Shown piece after piece: positions 15,491 through 24,080 of a stretch of 64,000 bases of DNA (its first letter is position 1; each line of letters opens with the position of its first letter). Where the stretch lies: positions 36,920 to 100,919 of the forward strand of contig DAOUPT010000005.1 of NCBI GenBank assembly GCA_030626025.1. Reading direction: 5' to 3'. A program made the translations under genes and the position numbers. The notes beneath the pieces are model-generated. The model worked only from the letters and a program-made list of their open reading frames with translations, had not been told where the DNA came from and did not search any database. Source of the DNA: Anderseniella sp. (lineage in GTDB: Bacteria; Pseudomonadota; Alphaproteobacteria; Rhizobiales; Aestuariivirgaceae).

Positions 15491-16966
15491 ATGGACGTTT
15501 CAAAAACCGCCAACCTTGCCGACCTTGTATCTGACAAATCACTGATTTGCGAGAAATGTTATATTGACGGAAAATGGGTTGAGGGCAAGGAGACATTCGA
15601 TGTTACAAATCCGGTCAATGGCGATGTGATTGCCAGTGTGCCGATGCTGGGCGCAAACGAAACCCGCACCGCCATTGATGCTGCTGAAACCGCGATGAAA
15701 GGCTGGAAAGCCCTGACGGCAAAAGAACGTTCAAACATCATGCGCAACTGGTTTAACCTGATTATGGCAAATCAGGAAGATCTGGCCCAGATCATGACGG
15801 CCGAACAGGGTAAACCATTGGCTGAATCCCGCGGTGAAATCGCCTATGGTGCTTCATTCATCGAGTTTTTTGCAGAGGAAGCCAAACGCCTGAACGGTGA
15901 GACTATCCCCTCGTTCAAAGCTGATACCCGCATTGTTGTAGTGCGTGAGCCGGTGGGTGTTGTGGCGGCCATCACCCCCTGGAACTTTCCCAATGCGATG
16001 ATCACCCGCAAGGCGGGTCCAGCTCTGGCTGCCGGTTGTACCATCGTTATCAAACCTGCCGAAGATACACCTTTATCGGCGCTGGCGCTGTGTGAACTGG
16101 CTGAACGGGCTGGCATCCCCAAAGGGGTTATCAATGTAGTAACCGGAAATCCACAAGCTATTGGCGGTGAAATGACGTCCAATCCGACCATTCGCATGGT
16201 GACCTTTACCGGTTCAACCGCAGTCGGCAAGATTTTGATGAAACAGTGCGCTGATACGGTCAAAAAAGTCGGCATGGAACTGGGCGGCAATGCGCCCTTT
16301 ATCGTGTTTGACGATGCTGACCTTGATGCGGCGGTACTTGGGGCGATGGCCTCGAAATATCGCAATGCCGGGCAGACTTGTGTATGCGCCAACCGCTTGC
16401 TGGTGCAAGAAAGTGTTTATGATGCATTTGCTGAAAAACTGGCCGTAGCGGTGAAAGCGCTGAATGTGGGCGATGGTACACAGGATGGTATTACCACCGG
16501 TCCGCTGATTAATCAGGCAGCAGTCGACAAGGTGCAAAAACACATTGATGATGCGGTTGCCAAAGGTGCCAAGGTAATTGTCGGTGGCAAGTCGCTGGGC
16601 GGTAACTTTTTTGAACCTACCTTGCTGCGCGATGTCACCACCGATATGATCATAACAAAGGAAGAGACTTTCGGACCGGTTGGGCCGCTGTTCAAGTTCA
16701 AAACCGAGGAAGAGGCCATCCAAATGGCCAATGATACCGAGTTCGGTTTGGCCTGCTACTTTTACTCACGAGATATTGGGCGCATTTGGCGCGTTGGCGA
16801 GGCGCTTGAATATGGTATTGTCGGCATCAACGAGGGTATTATCTCAACCGAAGTTGCACCATTTGGTGGTGTCAAAGAGTCGGGAATTGGTCGCGAAGGA
16901 TCAATCCACGGCATGGATGAGTTTACCGAATTTAAATATATGTTGATGGGTGGATTGTCTACGTGA
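15491..16966 (+). CDS. gabD: Succinate-semialdehyde dehydrogenase
   Basis: NAD(P)+-dependent aldehyde dehydrogenase (491 aa) of the succinate-semialdehyde/glutarate-semialdehyde group. The fold is shown by ITPWNFPNAMITRK (about residue 160), the glutamate motif MELGGNAPF (about 260), the catalytic cysteine in GQTCVCANR (about 294) and the C-terminal FGGVKESGIGREG. The C-T-C-V-C-A-N signature is typical of GabD. Start ATG follows GGAG. It overlaps rpiA by 4 bp (GTGA), so the two are translationally coupled. Confidence 0.88.
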   Translation: MDVSKTANLADLVSDKSLICEKCYIDGKWVEGKETFDVTNPVNGDVIASVPMLGANETRTAIDAAETAMKGWKALTAKERSNIMRNWFNLIMANQEDLAQIMTAEQGKPLAESRGEIAYGASFIEFFAEEAKRLNGETIPSFKADTRIVVVREPVGVVAAITPWNFPNAMITRKAGPALAAGCTIVIKPAEDTPLSALALCELAERAGIPKGVINVVTGNPQAIGGEMTSNPTIRMVTFTGSTAVGKILMKQCADTVKKVGMELGGNAPFIVFDDADLDAAVLGAMASKYRNAGQTCVCANRLLVQESVYDAFAEKLAVAVKALNVGDGTQDGITTGPLINQAAVDKVQKHIDDAVAKGAKVIVGGKSLGGNFFEPTLLRDVTTDMIITKEETFGPVGPLFKFKTEEEAIQMANDTEFGLACYFYSRDIGRIWRVGEALEYGIVGINEGIISTEVAPFGGVKESGIGREGSIHGMDEFTEFKYMLMGGLST

Positions 16967-17664
16967 CCATTTTAGAACAAAAAAAAGCAGCGGCTGAAGA
17001 AGCGCTTAAATACGTTAAAGACGGCATGTTGCTGGGGCTTGGAACCGGCTCAACGGCCGATTTGTTTACCGAGGCCTTGGGCAAAAAAGTTGCCGAAGGA
17101 CTTAATGTAAAATGCGTGCCGACGTCCGAAGCAACACGGCAACTGGCCGAGCGGTTGGATATTGAGCTGATACAACTCAACGATGAGCCGGTGCTTGACC
17201 TGACGATTGATGGCGCTGATGAACTTGATGCGCAATTGCGTCTGATCAAGGGCGGCGGCGGCGCGTTATTGCGCGAGAAAATCGTTGCGACATCGTCCAA
17301 GATGATGATTGTTATTGCTGATGAATCCAAAAAAGTCGATGTGCTGGGCAAGTTTCCGTTACCGATCGAAGTGGTGCAATATGGCGCGCGCGCGACCGCC
17401 TTCATGATTGGCACAGTGGGCGAATGGGCTGGATGCACCGGCAAAATCGAGTTGCGCAAGGATGACAATGAAAACCCGTTTATTACCGATAATGGTAATT
17501 ACATTATCGATTGTCATTTTGGCGAAATCAAAGAGCCGGAGAAACTGTTGTCGGGCTTATCGTCGATTGCCGGGGTGGTTGAGCACGGGCTTTTTGTCTC
17601 CATATGCAAAGTCGCTATTCTGGGCACACCGTTCGGACCGATTACGCTTGAACCCAAAGAGTAA
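16963..17664 (+). CDS. rpiA: Ribose-5-phosphate isomerase A
   Basis: Interconverts ribose 5-phosphate and ribulose 5-phosphate in the pentose phosphate pathway (233 aa). Family motifs are visible: GLGTGSTADLF near residues 25-35, DGADELD near 84-90 and KGGGGALLREK near 97-107. The GTG start overlaps the gabD stop by 4 bp. A REP-like doublet follows 22 bp after the stop. Confidence 0.95.
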   Translation: MTILEQKKAAAEEALKYVKDGMLLGLGTGSTADLFTEALGKKVAEGLNVKCVPTSEATRQLAERLDIELIQLNDEPVLDLTIDGADELDAQLRLIKGGGGALLREKIVATSSKMMIVIADESKKVDVLGKFPLPIEVVQYGARATAFMIGTVGEWAGCTGKIELRKDDNENPFITDNGNYIIDCHFGEIKEPEKLLSGLSSIAGVVEHGLFVSICKVAILGTPFGPITLEPKE

Positions 17665-17685
17665 AGTGGCCATATAAAACATTTA

Positions 17686-17770
17686 GTCATTCCCGCGCAG
17701 GCGGGAATCCAGGGTCACAACGCAAACGCTATCCTGTTTCGCTCTGGATTCCCGCCTGCGCGGGAATGAC
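17686..17770. repeat. REP-type doublet with perfect 27-bp inverted arms
   Basis: Arm 17686-17712 (beginning GTCATTCCCGCGCAGGCGGG) is the exact reverse complement of arm 17744-17770, with a 31-nt spacer. Each arm also folds on itself (TCCCGC/GCGGGA). The arm sequence belongs to a widespread class of intergenic REP-like palindromes (established knowledge, from memory). It lies between rpiA and gor, 28 bp before the gor start, and overlaps a false upstream ATG in frame with gor. Confidence 0.9.
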
Positions 17771-17798
17771 GATTTTTTCAAAACAAAGGCACCTCCAC

Positions 17799-19175
17799 AT
17801 GACCCAATATGATTACGACCTTTTTGTTATCGGTGCCGGTTCGGGTGGTGTCAGGGCGGCGCGTATTGCGGCCGGTTATGGGGCCAAGGTGGCTGTTGCC
17901 GAGGAATATCGCGTTGGCGGCACCTGTGTCATTCGCGGATGTGTTCCCAAAAAACTGTTTGTTTACGCCAGCCATTTTTCTGATGAATTCAAGCACGCCA
18001 AGGGCTTTGGCTGGGATGTGGGCAAAAGTACTTTCGACTGGCCGACATTGATTGCCAACAAGGATGTCGAAATTGACCGGCTGAACAAGATTTATATCAA
18101 AAACCTGGAGACCGCCGGGGTTGAGATCATTTTGCACCGAGCCGAATTTAAAGATGATCACACGCTGGTTCTGGTTGGCGAAAACCGCACGGTGACAGCC
18201 GAACGCATACTGGTCGCCCCCGGTGCTGCACCGTTTGTGCCGCACAATGTGCCTGGCGCGACTTATGCCATTACCTCGAACGAAGCTTTTCACCTCGAAA
18301 CTCTACCGAAAAGCATCGCCATTATCGGTGGTGGTTATATTGCGGTGGAATTTGCCGGGATTTTTAACGGGCTTGGTGTTGAAACTCACCTGCTTTATCG
18401 CGGCGATCCTATTTTGCGCGGCTTTGATGAGGATTTGCGTAAAGGTGTTCAAGGTGAGATGCAAAAGAAAGGCATTGATGTTCAGACCAATGCCAATGTT
18501 AGCTGCATCCACGATCATACCCACGATAATGGCGGTCATTTCACAGTCGACATTGATGACAAGCCCTCGATTGATGTGGAACTGGTGATGTATGCCACCG
18601 GCCGGGTGCCGCACACCACCGGCCTCGGGCTGGATAAAGCTGGTGTCAATCTTGATGGGGCCGGGGCGATTGTCGTTGATGAATTTTCGCAAACCAATAT
18701 CGAAAATATTTATGCCGTCGGCGATGTTACCAACCGGGCCCAACTAACCCCGGTTGCCATTCGCGAAGGCCATGCATTTGCCAACACGGTTTATGGTGAG
18801 CGCCCGACCAGCGTCGACCACGCGATGATCCCGACAGCAGTTTTCTCACAACCGGAAATGGGCACCGTTGGCCTGACTGAAGAACAGGCCCGGGAGAAAT
18901 TTGGCAAAATCGATATTTACAAATCCACCTTCAACCCGATGAAAAACGCCCTGTCAGGCAGCGATGAAAAAACCATGATGAAACTGATTGTTGATGCCAT
19001 AACCGACAAGGTTCTGGGTTGTCACATCATGGGGCCTGACTCAGGCGAGATGGCCCAACTGCTCGGCATTTCACTCAGAATGGGCGCCACCAAAGCCGAT
19101 TTCGACGCCACCATGGCAGTGCACCCGACGGCGGCAGAAGAACTGGTGACGATGCGGACGAAATTTGAGGGTTAG
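17799..19175 (+). CDS. gor: Glutathione reductase
   Basis: FAD/NADPH disulfide reductase (458 aa) that keeps glutathione reduced. The N-terminal FAD site is VIGAGSGGVRAARIA, the redox-active disulfide is GGTCVIRGCVPKK (about residues 41-53), the NAD(P) fold is AIIGGGYIAVEFAG (about 170) and the C-terminal acid/base histidine lies in VHPTAAEE. The start at 17799 is preferred because the earlier in-frame ATG at 17766 lies inside the REP element. In a sulfur oxidiser this enzyme may also help with glutathione persulfide chemistry, which is inference. Confidence 0.93.
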   Translation: MTQYDYDLFVIGAGSGGVRAARIAAGYGAKVAVAEEYRVGGTCVIRGCVPKKLFVYASHFSDEFKHAKGFGWDVGKSTFDWPTLIANKDVEIDRLNKIYIKNLETAGVEIILHRAEFKDDHTLVLVGENRTVTAERILVAPGAAPFVPHNVPGATYAITSNEAFHLETLPKSIAIIGGGYIAVEFAGIFNGLGVETHLLYRGDPILRGFDEDLRKGVQGEMQKKGIDVQTNANVSCIHDHTHDNGGHFTVDIDDKPSIDVELVMYATGRVPHTTGLGLDKAGVNLDGAGAIVVDEFSQTNIENIYAVGDVTNRAQLTPVAIREGHAFANTVYGERPTSVDHAMIPTAVFSQPEMGTVGLTEEQAREKFGKIDIYKSTFNPMKNALSGSDEKTMMKLIVDAITDKVLGCHIMGPDSGEMAQLLGISLRMGATKADFDATMAVHPTAAEELVTMRTKFEG

Positions 19176-19191
19176 AGGGCAATTTTCCAGT

Positions 19192-19803
19192 TCAAATCGG
19201 AATACCTTTTTTGAGCAGCTTATCGATCAGTTTTCGACGCAGAATGCCGCGACTGTCGCCACCCTGATAGGTTAGCAGGCCGGAATTGTAGGTATTGCCG
19301 AAGGTCAGCGCCAGGTTTACGGTTTGGCCGATGCCTTTGATAAACTGGCGCTGGTGCAGCTCACTCAAGGGGTGAATGTAAACCGCCCACAACAAATTGC
19401 GGGCAATGGCGTAACGCGCATCAAGGGCGGTATCGAAATTGGCCTGGGCGATGCGTTTGAGTTGTTTTGCAGTCAATTTTGCCGCCTTGCGCACTGGCAC
19501 CATAATCCGCATGCGGTTAGCCTTTACATCCGTGATGATGATCACCGGGGATTTTTCAATTTTAAACTGCCAGATACCGGCACGCGGGCTTTTGGCATTT
19601 TTGTCGAGCAATTTGATGATCTCTCCCATGCGCTCAAGGGTCATGGTGCCTTCGGGTATTGATTTGGCCGGTTTTTCGCTTGGCGCTTTTGGCGTTTGGG
19701 TTTGCCCGTAGGCAACCGGCGTCGGACTGCCCAATAGTGAAAATGCCAGCACCGAGGATGCCAGCACCATACTTCTTCTTGCGATTTTTTGATCCGCACC
19801 CAT
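19192..19803 (-). CDS. Exported protein of unknown function, possible YbjN/chaperone fold
   Basis: A 203-aa protein not recognised as a named family. An N-terminal signal-like segment follows RR (MVLASSVLAFSLLGSPTPVAYG), then a Pro/Lys-rich linker. The central region (SPVIIITDVKANRMRIMVPV) and later helices look like the alpha-beta arrangement of YbjN or type III chaperone-like domains. That resemblance is weak and by eye only. The start has AGAGGT upstream. It converges with gor, with 16 bp between the stops. Confidence 0.55.
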   Translation of the reverse strand: MGADQKIARRSMVLASSVLAFSLLGSPTPVAYGQTQTPKAPSEKPAKSIPEGTMTLERMGEIIKLLDKNAKSPRAGIWQFKIEKSPVIIITDVKANRMRIMVPVRKAAKLTAKQLKRIAQANFDTALDARYAIARNLLWAVYIHPLSELHQRQFIKGIGQTVNLALTFGNTYNSGLLTYQGGDSRGILRRKLIDKLLKKGIPI

Positions 19804-19931
19804 GAACTTTACCTCTTGTTTATTGTGAGATAAACGGTACGGCGGACACCGTGACCACGCTAATCAAAATTGCGTTATATTGGTGGGGCTTTAGAGGGTG
19901 GCCGGTGACAGTTGAAACGGAAAACCCACAC

Positions 19932-20465
19932 TCACTTCTTGAGCGACCGGCTCCAGGCCATCAGGCCGACGAGGAAAATGGTGCCGTTGTCATTTGCGGC
20001 TTTGGGGTTGGAGGATGAGGTTATCAGGGATATCCAGATGTTTTTACCGTAAACGGTGTGGGAGATGCGGTAGCGGCTTATGCCGTTGGCCAGACGGGTT
20101 TGCAAGGGGGCGCTATAGACTGTGAAGCCTTTGAACTTTTTCTGTGCGGGTTTGCCAAATTTTAGCGTTACGCCTTTGCTACCTCGCTGGCGATAAGCAG
20201 CTTCTATCAATTTGCGGTCGGCCTTGAAACTGGAAAAGGACGGGACGGGTCGGGGGCGGTTGAGTATATAGCTGACCTTTGAACCCTGGACGCATCTTTT
20301 TGCCTTGCAAAAATTCATGTGCATGCGCGAGTTAGGAAAAAATTTATACGAAAAACCCTTCACACTTATTGGTGGCTTTAGTGTTTGCCTGGCCATGGCC
20401 GGTGCGACCGACAGGCAAATTAAGGTTAGAGCCAGCAGCAGGTTTATTCGCACAAATGTCAACAT
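19932..20465 (-). CDS. Exported protein of unknown function
   Basis: A 177-aa protein that was not recognised. The N-terminus is a signal peptide (INLLLALTLICLSVAPAMA, cleavage near residue 25). The rest is basic and beta-rich, with two cysteines (FCKAKRCVQG) that could form a disulfide and a C-terminal hydrophobic segment (IFLVGLMAWS). AAGGAAAGG before the ATG supports the start. It lies in a minus-strand series with the gene at 19192 but is separated from it by 128 bp. Confidence 0.55.
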   Translation of the reverse strand: MLTFVRINLLLALTLICLSVAPAMARQTLKPPISVKGFSYKFFPNSRMHMNFCKAKRCVQGSKVSYILNRPRPVPSFSSFKADRKLIEAAYRQRGSKGVTLKFGKPAQKKFKGFTVYSAPLQTRLANGISRYRISHTVYGKNIWISLITSSSNPKAANDNGTIFLVGLMAWSRSLKK

Positions 20466-20511
20466 CGCACCTTTCCTTACAGGTTAATAGTAACCGAGTG
20501 TGCAAACAAGT

Positions 20512-21228
20512 TCAACATGCCGCATTCTCGGGGTCATGAAAGGTTCCATCCTGAAACATGATCTCACCAAGCAACAGGTGGGTTACGGTCATCAGAAACT
20601 GGAAGGTGCCGTGGCCGAGATCGCGGTGGGTTACAACGGGTTGGCCGGGGTTGAGGACTTGGGGCAGTTTCAGGCGCAGGCCGAATATTTCTATGAAAAA
20701 GTGACGCGAGACGAAATGCAGGGCGGTGCCGGCTTCGAAGATGTCAAGAACCATGCCTGAGCCCAAGCCCAACGCGTTGCCGAAGCATTCGAGACTGCTT
20801 CCATCATTAGCGGCTTTTTTGGTGGTGGCGGCACGTACGGTTTTGCTGTCAAAGTGATAGACGCGCTCCCAGACGGTGCCGCCGCGTTTTTTATCGTGGT
20901 ATAGTTTAACCTCGCAAGGGACATCAGGGCCGGTCAGATGAGCCACCGGGGCACCGGCGAGACGAGCGATGATGGCCATCAATTTGCCAAAACCGGTTGC
21001 GGTGGCTTTGTGCATGGTGCCGTGATAGGTGATCGACTCCCCTGCCCTGACCGGATTGGCCAACCGGTCTCGTACTGCTTGCGGCAACCGGGACCAGCTG
21101 CGCGGGCCGAGCAAGGCGGGGATATTTATCGCACCGTCGGTTTGGGGGCCCGTTTTGGGGGAAGTTTTGGTTTTGGCGGGCCAGATTCGGTCATTGGCCG
21201 ATTTTGTTTGAGTATCTTGGAGAAACAT
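20512..21228 (-). CDS. DUF4166 domain protein
   Basis: A 238-aa cytoplasmic protein matching the DUF4166 type: LPQAVRDRL near the start of the domain, then a beta-rich region (VWERVYHFDSKTV) and a C-terminal stretch HFFIEIFGLRLKLP. The function of the domain is unknown. The ATG at 21228 is chosen because AAGAGGAC lies just upstream. An in-frame ATG at 21333 would overlap the end of the upstream regulator gene. It follows the GbsR-like regulator by 91 bp in the same orientation and may be controlled by it. Confidence 0.7.
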   Translation of the reverse strand: MFLQDTQTKSANDRIWPAKTKTSPKTGPQTDGAINIPALLGPRSWSRLPQAVRDRLANPVRAGESITYHGTMHKATATGFGKLMAIIARLAGAPVAHLTGPDVPCEVKLYHDKKRGGTVWERVYHFDSKTVRAATTKKAANDGSSLECFGNALGLGSGMVLDIFEAGTALHFVSRHFFIEIFGLRLKLPQVLNPGQPVVTHRDLGHGTFQFLMTVTHLLLGEIMFQDGTFHDPENAAC

Positions 21229-21319
21229 GATTTTGTCCTCTTGTTTTGGCTCCTCCAGCCGTTCTTCCGCACCCTCCAGGCATAATTCTGGCGGGTTTCC
21301 TCCGGTTATTCCGGTGTGT

Positions 21320-21850
21320 TTAAAGACCAACAAACTTGCTGATCCGGGCGCCCATTTTCATTAACTTCACCAATGTTACCTTGGGCAGGCGTACGACTTG
21401 CTCGTACCAGCTGGTTAGATTTTCCATGAAATCCAGCATGTCGGACATGCGTTTTTTAATGGCATCGGGTGTTTCAAAATCTTCGTCCGCTTCCAGTTTG
21501 CATTGGCGCAAAAGGGTCAGAGTCGGGTCAATTTCACGCTTTTTGCGCTGGTCAACCACGGTCAGCAGCATGTCCCAAAGATCAGATTTCGCTTCAAAAT
21601 GATCCCGCCGGTCACCCATCACATGGGTCAGGGTAACAAGACCCCAAGACTGCAATTCCTTCAGGCTGGTCGAGACATTGGAGCGGGCAATGGACAGGGT
21701 TTCAACCACTTCTTCAGCATGCATCGGCCTCCCGACCAGATAGAGCAACGCATGGGTTTGCGCGACAGAACGGTTGACACCCCAGCGCGACCCCATCTCG
21801 CCCCAATGAAGAATGTAGCGTTCCATGACAGGTGTGAGTTTCATTTCCAT
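21320..21850 (-). CDS. GbsR/MarR-type transcriptional regulator
   Basis: A 176-aa winged-helix regulator. The N-terminal YILHWGEMGSRWGVNRSVAQ is characteristic of GbsR-like proteins. The HTH (AEEVVETLSIARSNVSTSLKEL, about residues 45-66) is followed by a wing and a helical C-terminus. It likely represses itself and the following DUF4166 gene through the two-tier palindrome directly upstream of its ATG. The effector is unknown; some GbsR proteins sense choline-type osmolytes, but no such genes are adjacent. Confidence 0.8.
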   Translation of the reverse strand: MEMKLTPVMERYILHWGEMGSRWGVNRSVAQTHALLYLVGRPMHAEEVVETLSIARSNVSTSLKELQSWGLVTLTHVMGDRRDHFEAKSDLWDMLLTVVDQRKKREIDPTLTLLRQCKLEADEDFETPDAIKKRMSDMLDFMENLTSWYEQVVRLPKVTLVKLMKMGARISKFVGL

Positions 21851-21892
21851 TATTTCCCGTTATTTCTGTTATTACAGAAATTAATGGAAATA
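21851..21892. promoter_or_regulatory. Two-tier palindromic operator of the GbsR-like gene
   Basis: The inner inverted repeat ATTTCTGT/ACAGAAAT (21862-21869 and 21874-21881) and the outer repeat TATTTCC/GGAAATA (21851-21857 and 21886-21892) share the same centre (21871.5). The whole lies immediately upstream of the regulator's start codon, as expected for an autoregulatory site bound by a dimer or two dimers. Confidence 0.7.
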
Positions 21893-21927
21893 GTTATTCC
21901 TGTCAAGGGCAGCCAAAGTTTTTGAAG

Positions 21928-22602
21928 TTATCCGGCAGTCAATGGTGTAATGCGAATTTCCACCCGGCGGTTCTGAGAACGCCCGGCGGACGAGCCGTTG
22001 GAGGCAATCGGCTGAGCTTCCCCGAAGCCGCGCATTGACAGGCGGCGCGGATCAACCTGGCGGCTGGCAAGGTATTCGGCCACTGAACGGGCACGGCGAC
22101 GTGACAGATCAAAGTTTGAACTGTCTGAACCGACATTGTCGGTATGACCGTCAACATCAACAATGGTCCGGTTAAATTCATTAAGAACCAAACCGACAGA
22201 ATTTAGCACTTCATAGAAGTTGGGCTTAATCGCAGATTGGGCCGTATCGAAGGTGACATTGCCGGGCATATTGAGAATAATCTCATCACCCCGCCGGGTT
22301 ACGCTAACCCCTGATGCCTGCAAACGCTGACGCAATTTGGCTTCCTGATTGTCCATGTAAAGGCCAATCCCCCCACCGGCCAAAGCACCGACACCGGCAC
22401 CGATCAGAATGGCGGTGCGTGATTTTGCGCTGGTGGTTTCACCAATAATGGCACCGGCTCCGGCACCAACAGCAGCGCCAATCAGACCACCGACAGCCGT
22501 TTTTGAAACTTGCTGTTCACCGGTATAGGGATTGGTGCTGCAGGCGGTTAAAAACAGCCCCATCATGGCGATTGCAGTGGTGGTTTTCAGATGATTTAAC
22601 AT
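21928..22602 (-). CDS. OmpA-family lipoprotein with glycine-zipper segment
   Basis: A 224-aa outer-membrane lipoprotein similar to YiaD/PAL-type proteins. The signal peptide ends in the lipobox LTAC (Cys21). Glycine-zipper stretches follow (GGLIGAAVGAGAGAIIG and AILIGAGVGALAGGGIG, residues 38-80). The C-terminal OmpA-like peptidoglycan-binding domain has DGHTDNVGSDSSNFDLSRRRA (about residues 155-175). It would tether the outer membrane to peptidoglycan. Confidence 0.9.
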   Translation of the reverse strand: MLNHLKTTTAIAMMGLFLTACSTNPYTGEQQVSKTAVGGLIGAAVGAGAGAIIGETTSAKSRTAILIGAGVGALAGGGIGLYMDNQEAKLRQRLQASGVSVTRRGDEIILNMPGNVTFDTAQSAIKPNFYEVLNSVGLVLNEFNRTIVDVDGHTDNVGSDSSNFDLSRRRARSVAEYLASRQVDPRRLSMRGFGEAQPIASNGSSAGRSQNRRVEIRITPLTAG

Positions 22603-23213
22603 TTGTCGTGATCCATTTAATGAAAGGCAGATTGAATGCCTTTGCCCTCGGTTTCTTCAGGGTTCATTTCAAATTAATGCGGCAAAATAAAGAAACGACT
22701 AAGAATACTGACGATATGAATAAAAAATCACCGTTTTTTGACAGTTTTATTGTTCGAACAATAAAACACGGCAAGCTATTTGCAAAAGTGTGCGGTGTGC
22801 CTTAGGGAACTAACATGGAGGTTTGTCGCTTGGTCTTCTGCAGACCTTGATGAATTTTTACGAATTAGAGATGATAGTTGCGCCCGGGTACTCGACATTT
22901 ATACTCTCCAAAACTAACTCACTTATACACCCATAAATTTACTCGGGTGCACCTGTAGATACATAAAACTTATGCGGGAAGTGTACCTTTAGGATTCTAA
23001 CAAGTTGTTAAGCATGCCGTTGTGTTTTTAGACTCCACTTTATGGTTAGCGCTCGGTTTATTCTTTAGTGTATATTTTATACACTCGAATATAAACGAGA
23101 ACAAATTAAGTATTTTAACGTATATTTCTTGTTTTCAGAGTCTTAAATTGATTCATCTGCAGAAAACAGAGTCATTGAATGTATTGTAGTGTATTGAATC
23201 GAATCAGGGGCCG
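22603..23213. other. AT-rich gene-free region of about 610 bp with palindromes
   Basis: No convincing coding frame is visible on either strand. The composition is clearly more AT-rich than the flanking genes, mainly in 22860-23210. It holds a perfect 22-bp palindrome at 22745-22766 (centre TTCGAA) about 140 bp upstream of the OmpA-type gene, and AGTGTATA/TATACACT around TTT at 23067-23085. It contains the promoter of the OmpA-type gene. A small RNA or degraded DNA cannot be excluded. Confidence 0.5.
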
Positions 23214-24080
23214 TTAATAGATTTTGAGATCCAGCAAAACAACTTCACCGTACAAGAAATCAACTTGCTGCGCAGTCAGCTTATTACTTGGTTGAAAGTA
23301 TCGAAACACTTGCAACTGTTGGTTGGCATCGACTTGCGCCTCAGGTGAAATAAATCTTTTATCGCTGGATAGCACTGTATTGCCTTTGGGCAACAAAATA
23401 TTGGCGATATCTTTTACATATTTTGCCAAAAGTAACGGGTCGCTGGCATGTAATATCTCATAATAAGCTGTGTGTTCGTCACCCTTGCGTTTTACATAGG
23501 TAACAAAGAACAACCTTTCGTCGTTTTGAGACAGGAAAAGATGCGGTGTCAGATTGAGTTTTTTATGATCAAGGACGATCTGTAAATCACCCTCCCCCAG
23601 CTCTCTCTGTAAAATCGACATATCGGAAATCAAGGATGCTCCTGCGGGAGGGATATCGTCTGAACGATGCCAGAAAAGGCGGGTATCTTCGAGCAACTGC
23701 CAACCGATTTTCTTTAACAAAGCCCCGGAGCGAAAATTTGCACTGGTCGCAGTATAAGTGATACCCGCACCTTCGGTTATCAATGCCAGCATTTCCTGCC
23801 CGAGACCACTGCGACGCAAGTGTTTTTCCAGGAACCAGGATGTGATGTTGCCAATCCGGTGGTTTTTTCCCGATATAGTCCGATCGGCAAATACGATACC
23901 CAGAAATCCGACTAGTTTATCATTTTCCTCGACCACGACACCGTAACGATCATCGGTATAATTCCACCGACAATCAAGTATGTTACGCCATCGTTTGTGG
24001 GATATTTTCCCCATGTTTTCAAATAGGTAGGTCTGAATTTTATCCCGCTCATCCGGTCGGGCCCAACGCAGTTTTGTCAT
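23214..24080 (-). CDS. GNAT-fold acetyltransferase-like protein
   Basis: A 288-aa protein. The N-terminal half fits a GNAT domain: YGVVVEENDKLVGFLGIVF gives the beta4 region, RRSGLGQEMLALI (about residues 90-102) the acetyl-CoA loop and TATSANFRSGALLKKIGW the C-terminal strand. The second half (about 150-288) is not recognised. Its ATG overlaps the stop of the upstream deacetylase-like gene by 4 bp, so the two are translationally coupled. That suggests they act on the same amino- or acyl-sugar substrate (inference). Confidence 0.65.
   Translation of the reverse strand: MTKLRWARPDERDKIQTYLFENMGKISHKRWRNILDCRWNYTDDRYGVVVEENDKLVGFLGIVFADRTISGKNHRIGNITSWFLEKHLRRSGLGQEMLALITEGAGITYTATSANFRSGALLKKIGWQLLEDTRLFWHRSDDIPPAGASLISDMSILQRELGEGDLQIVLDHKKLNLTPHLFLSQNDERLFFVTYVKRKGDEHTAYYEILHASDPLLLAKYVKDIANILLPKGNTVLSSDKRFISPEAQVDANQQLQVFRYFQPSNKLTAQQVDFLYGEVVLLDLKIY

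Noticed and set aside
17766..17798. Eleven-residue N-terminal extension of glutathione reductase
   Set aside because: The ATG is part of the REP palindrome and the extension is not like the family.
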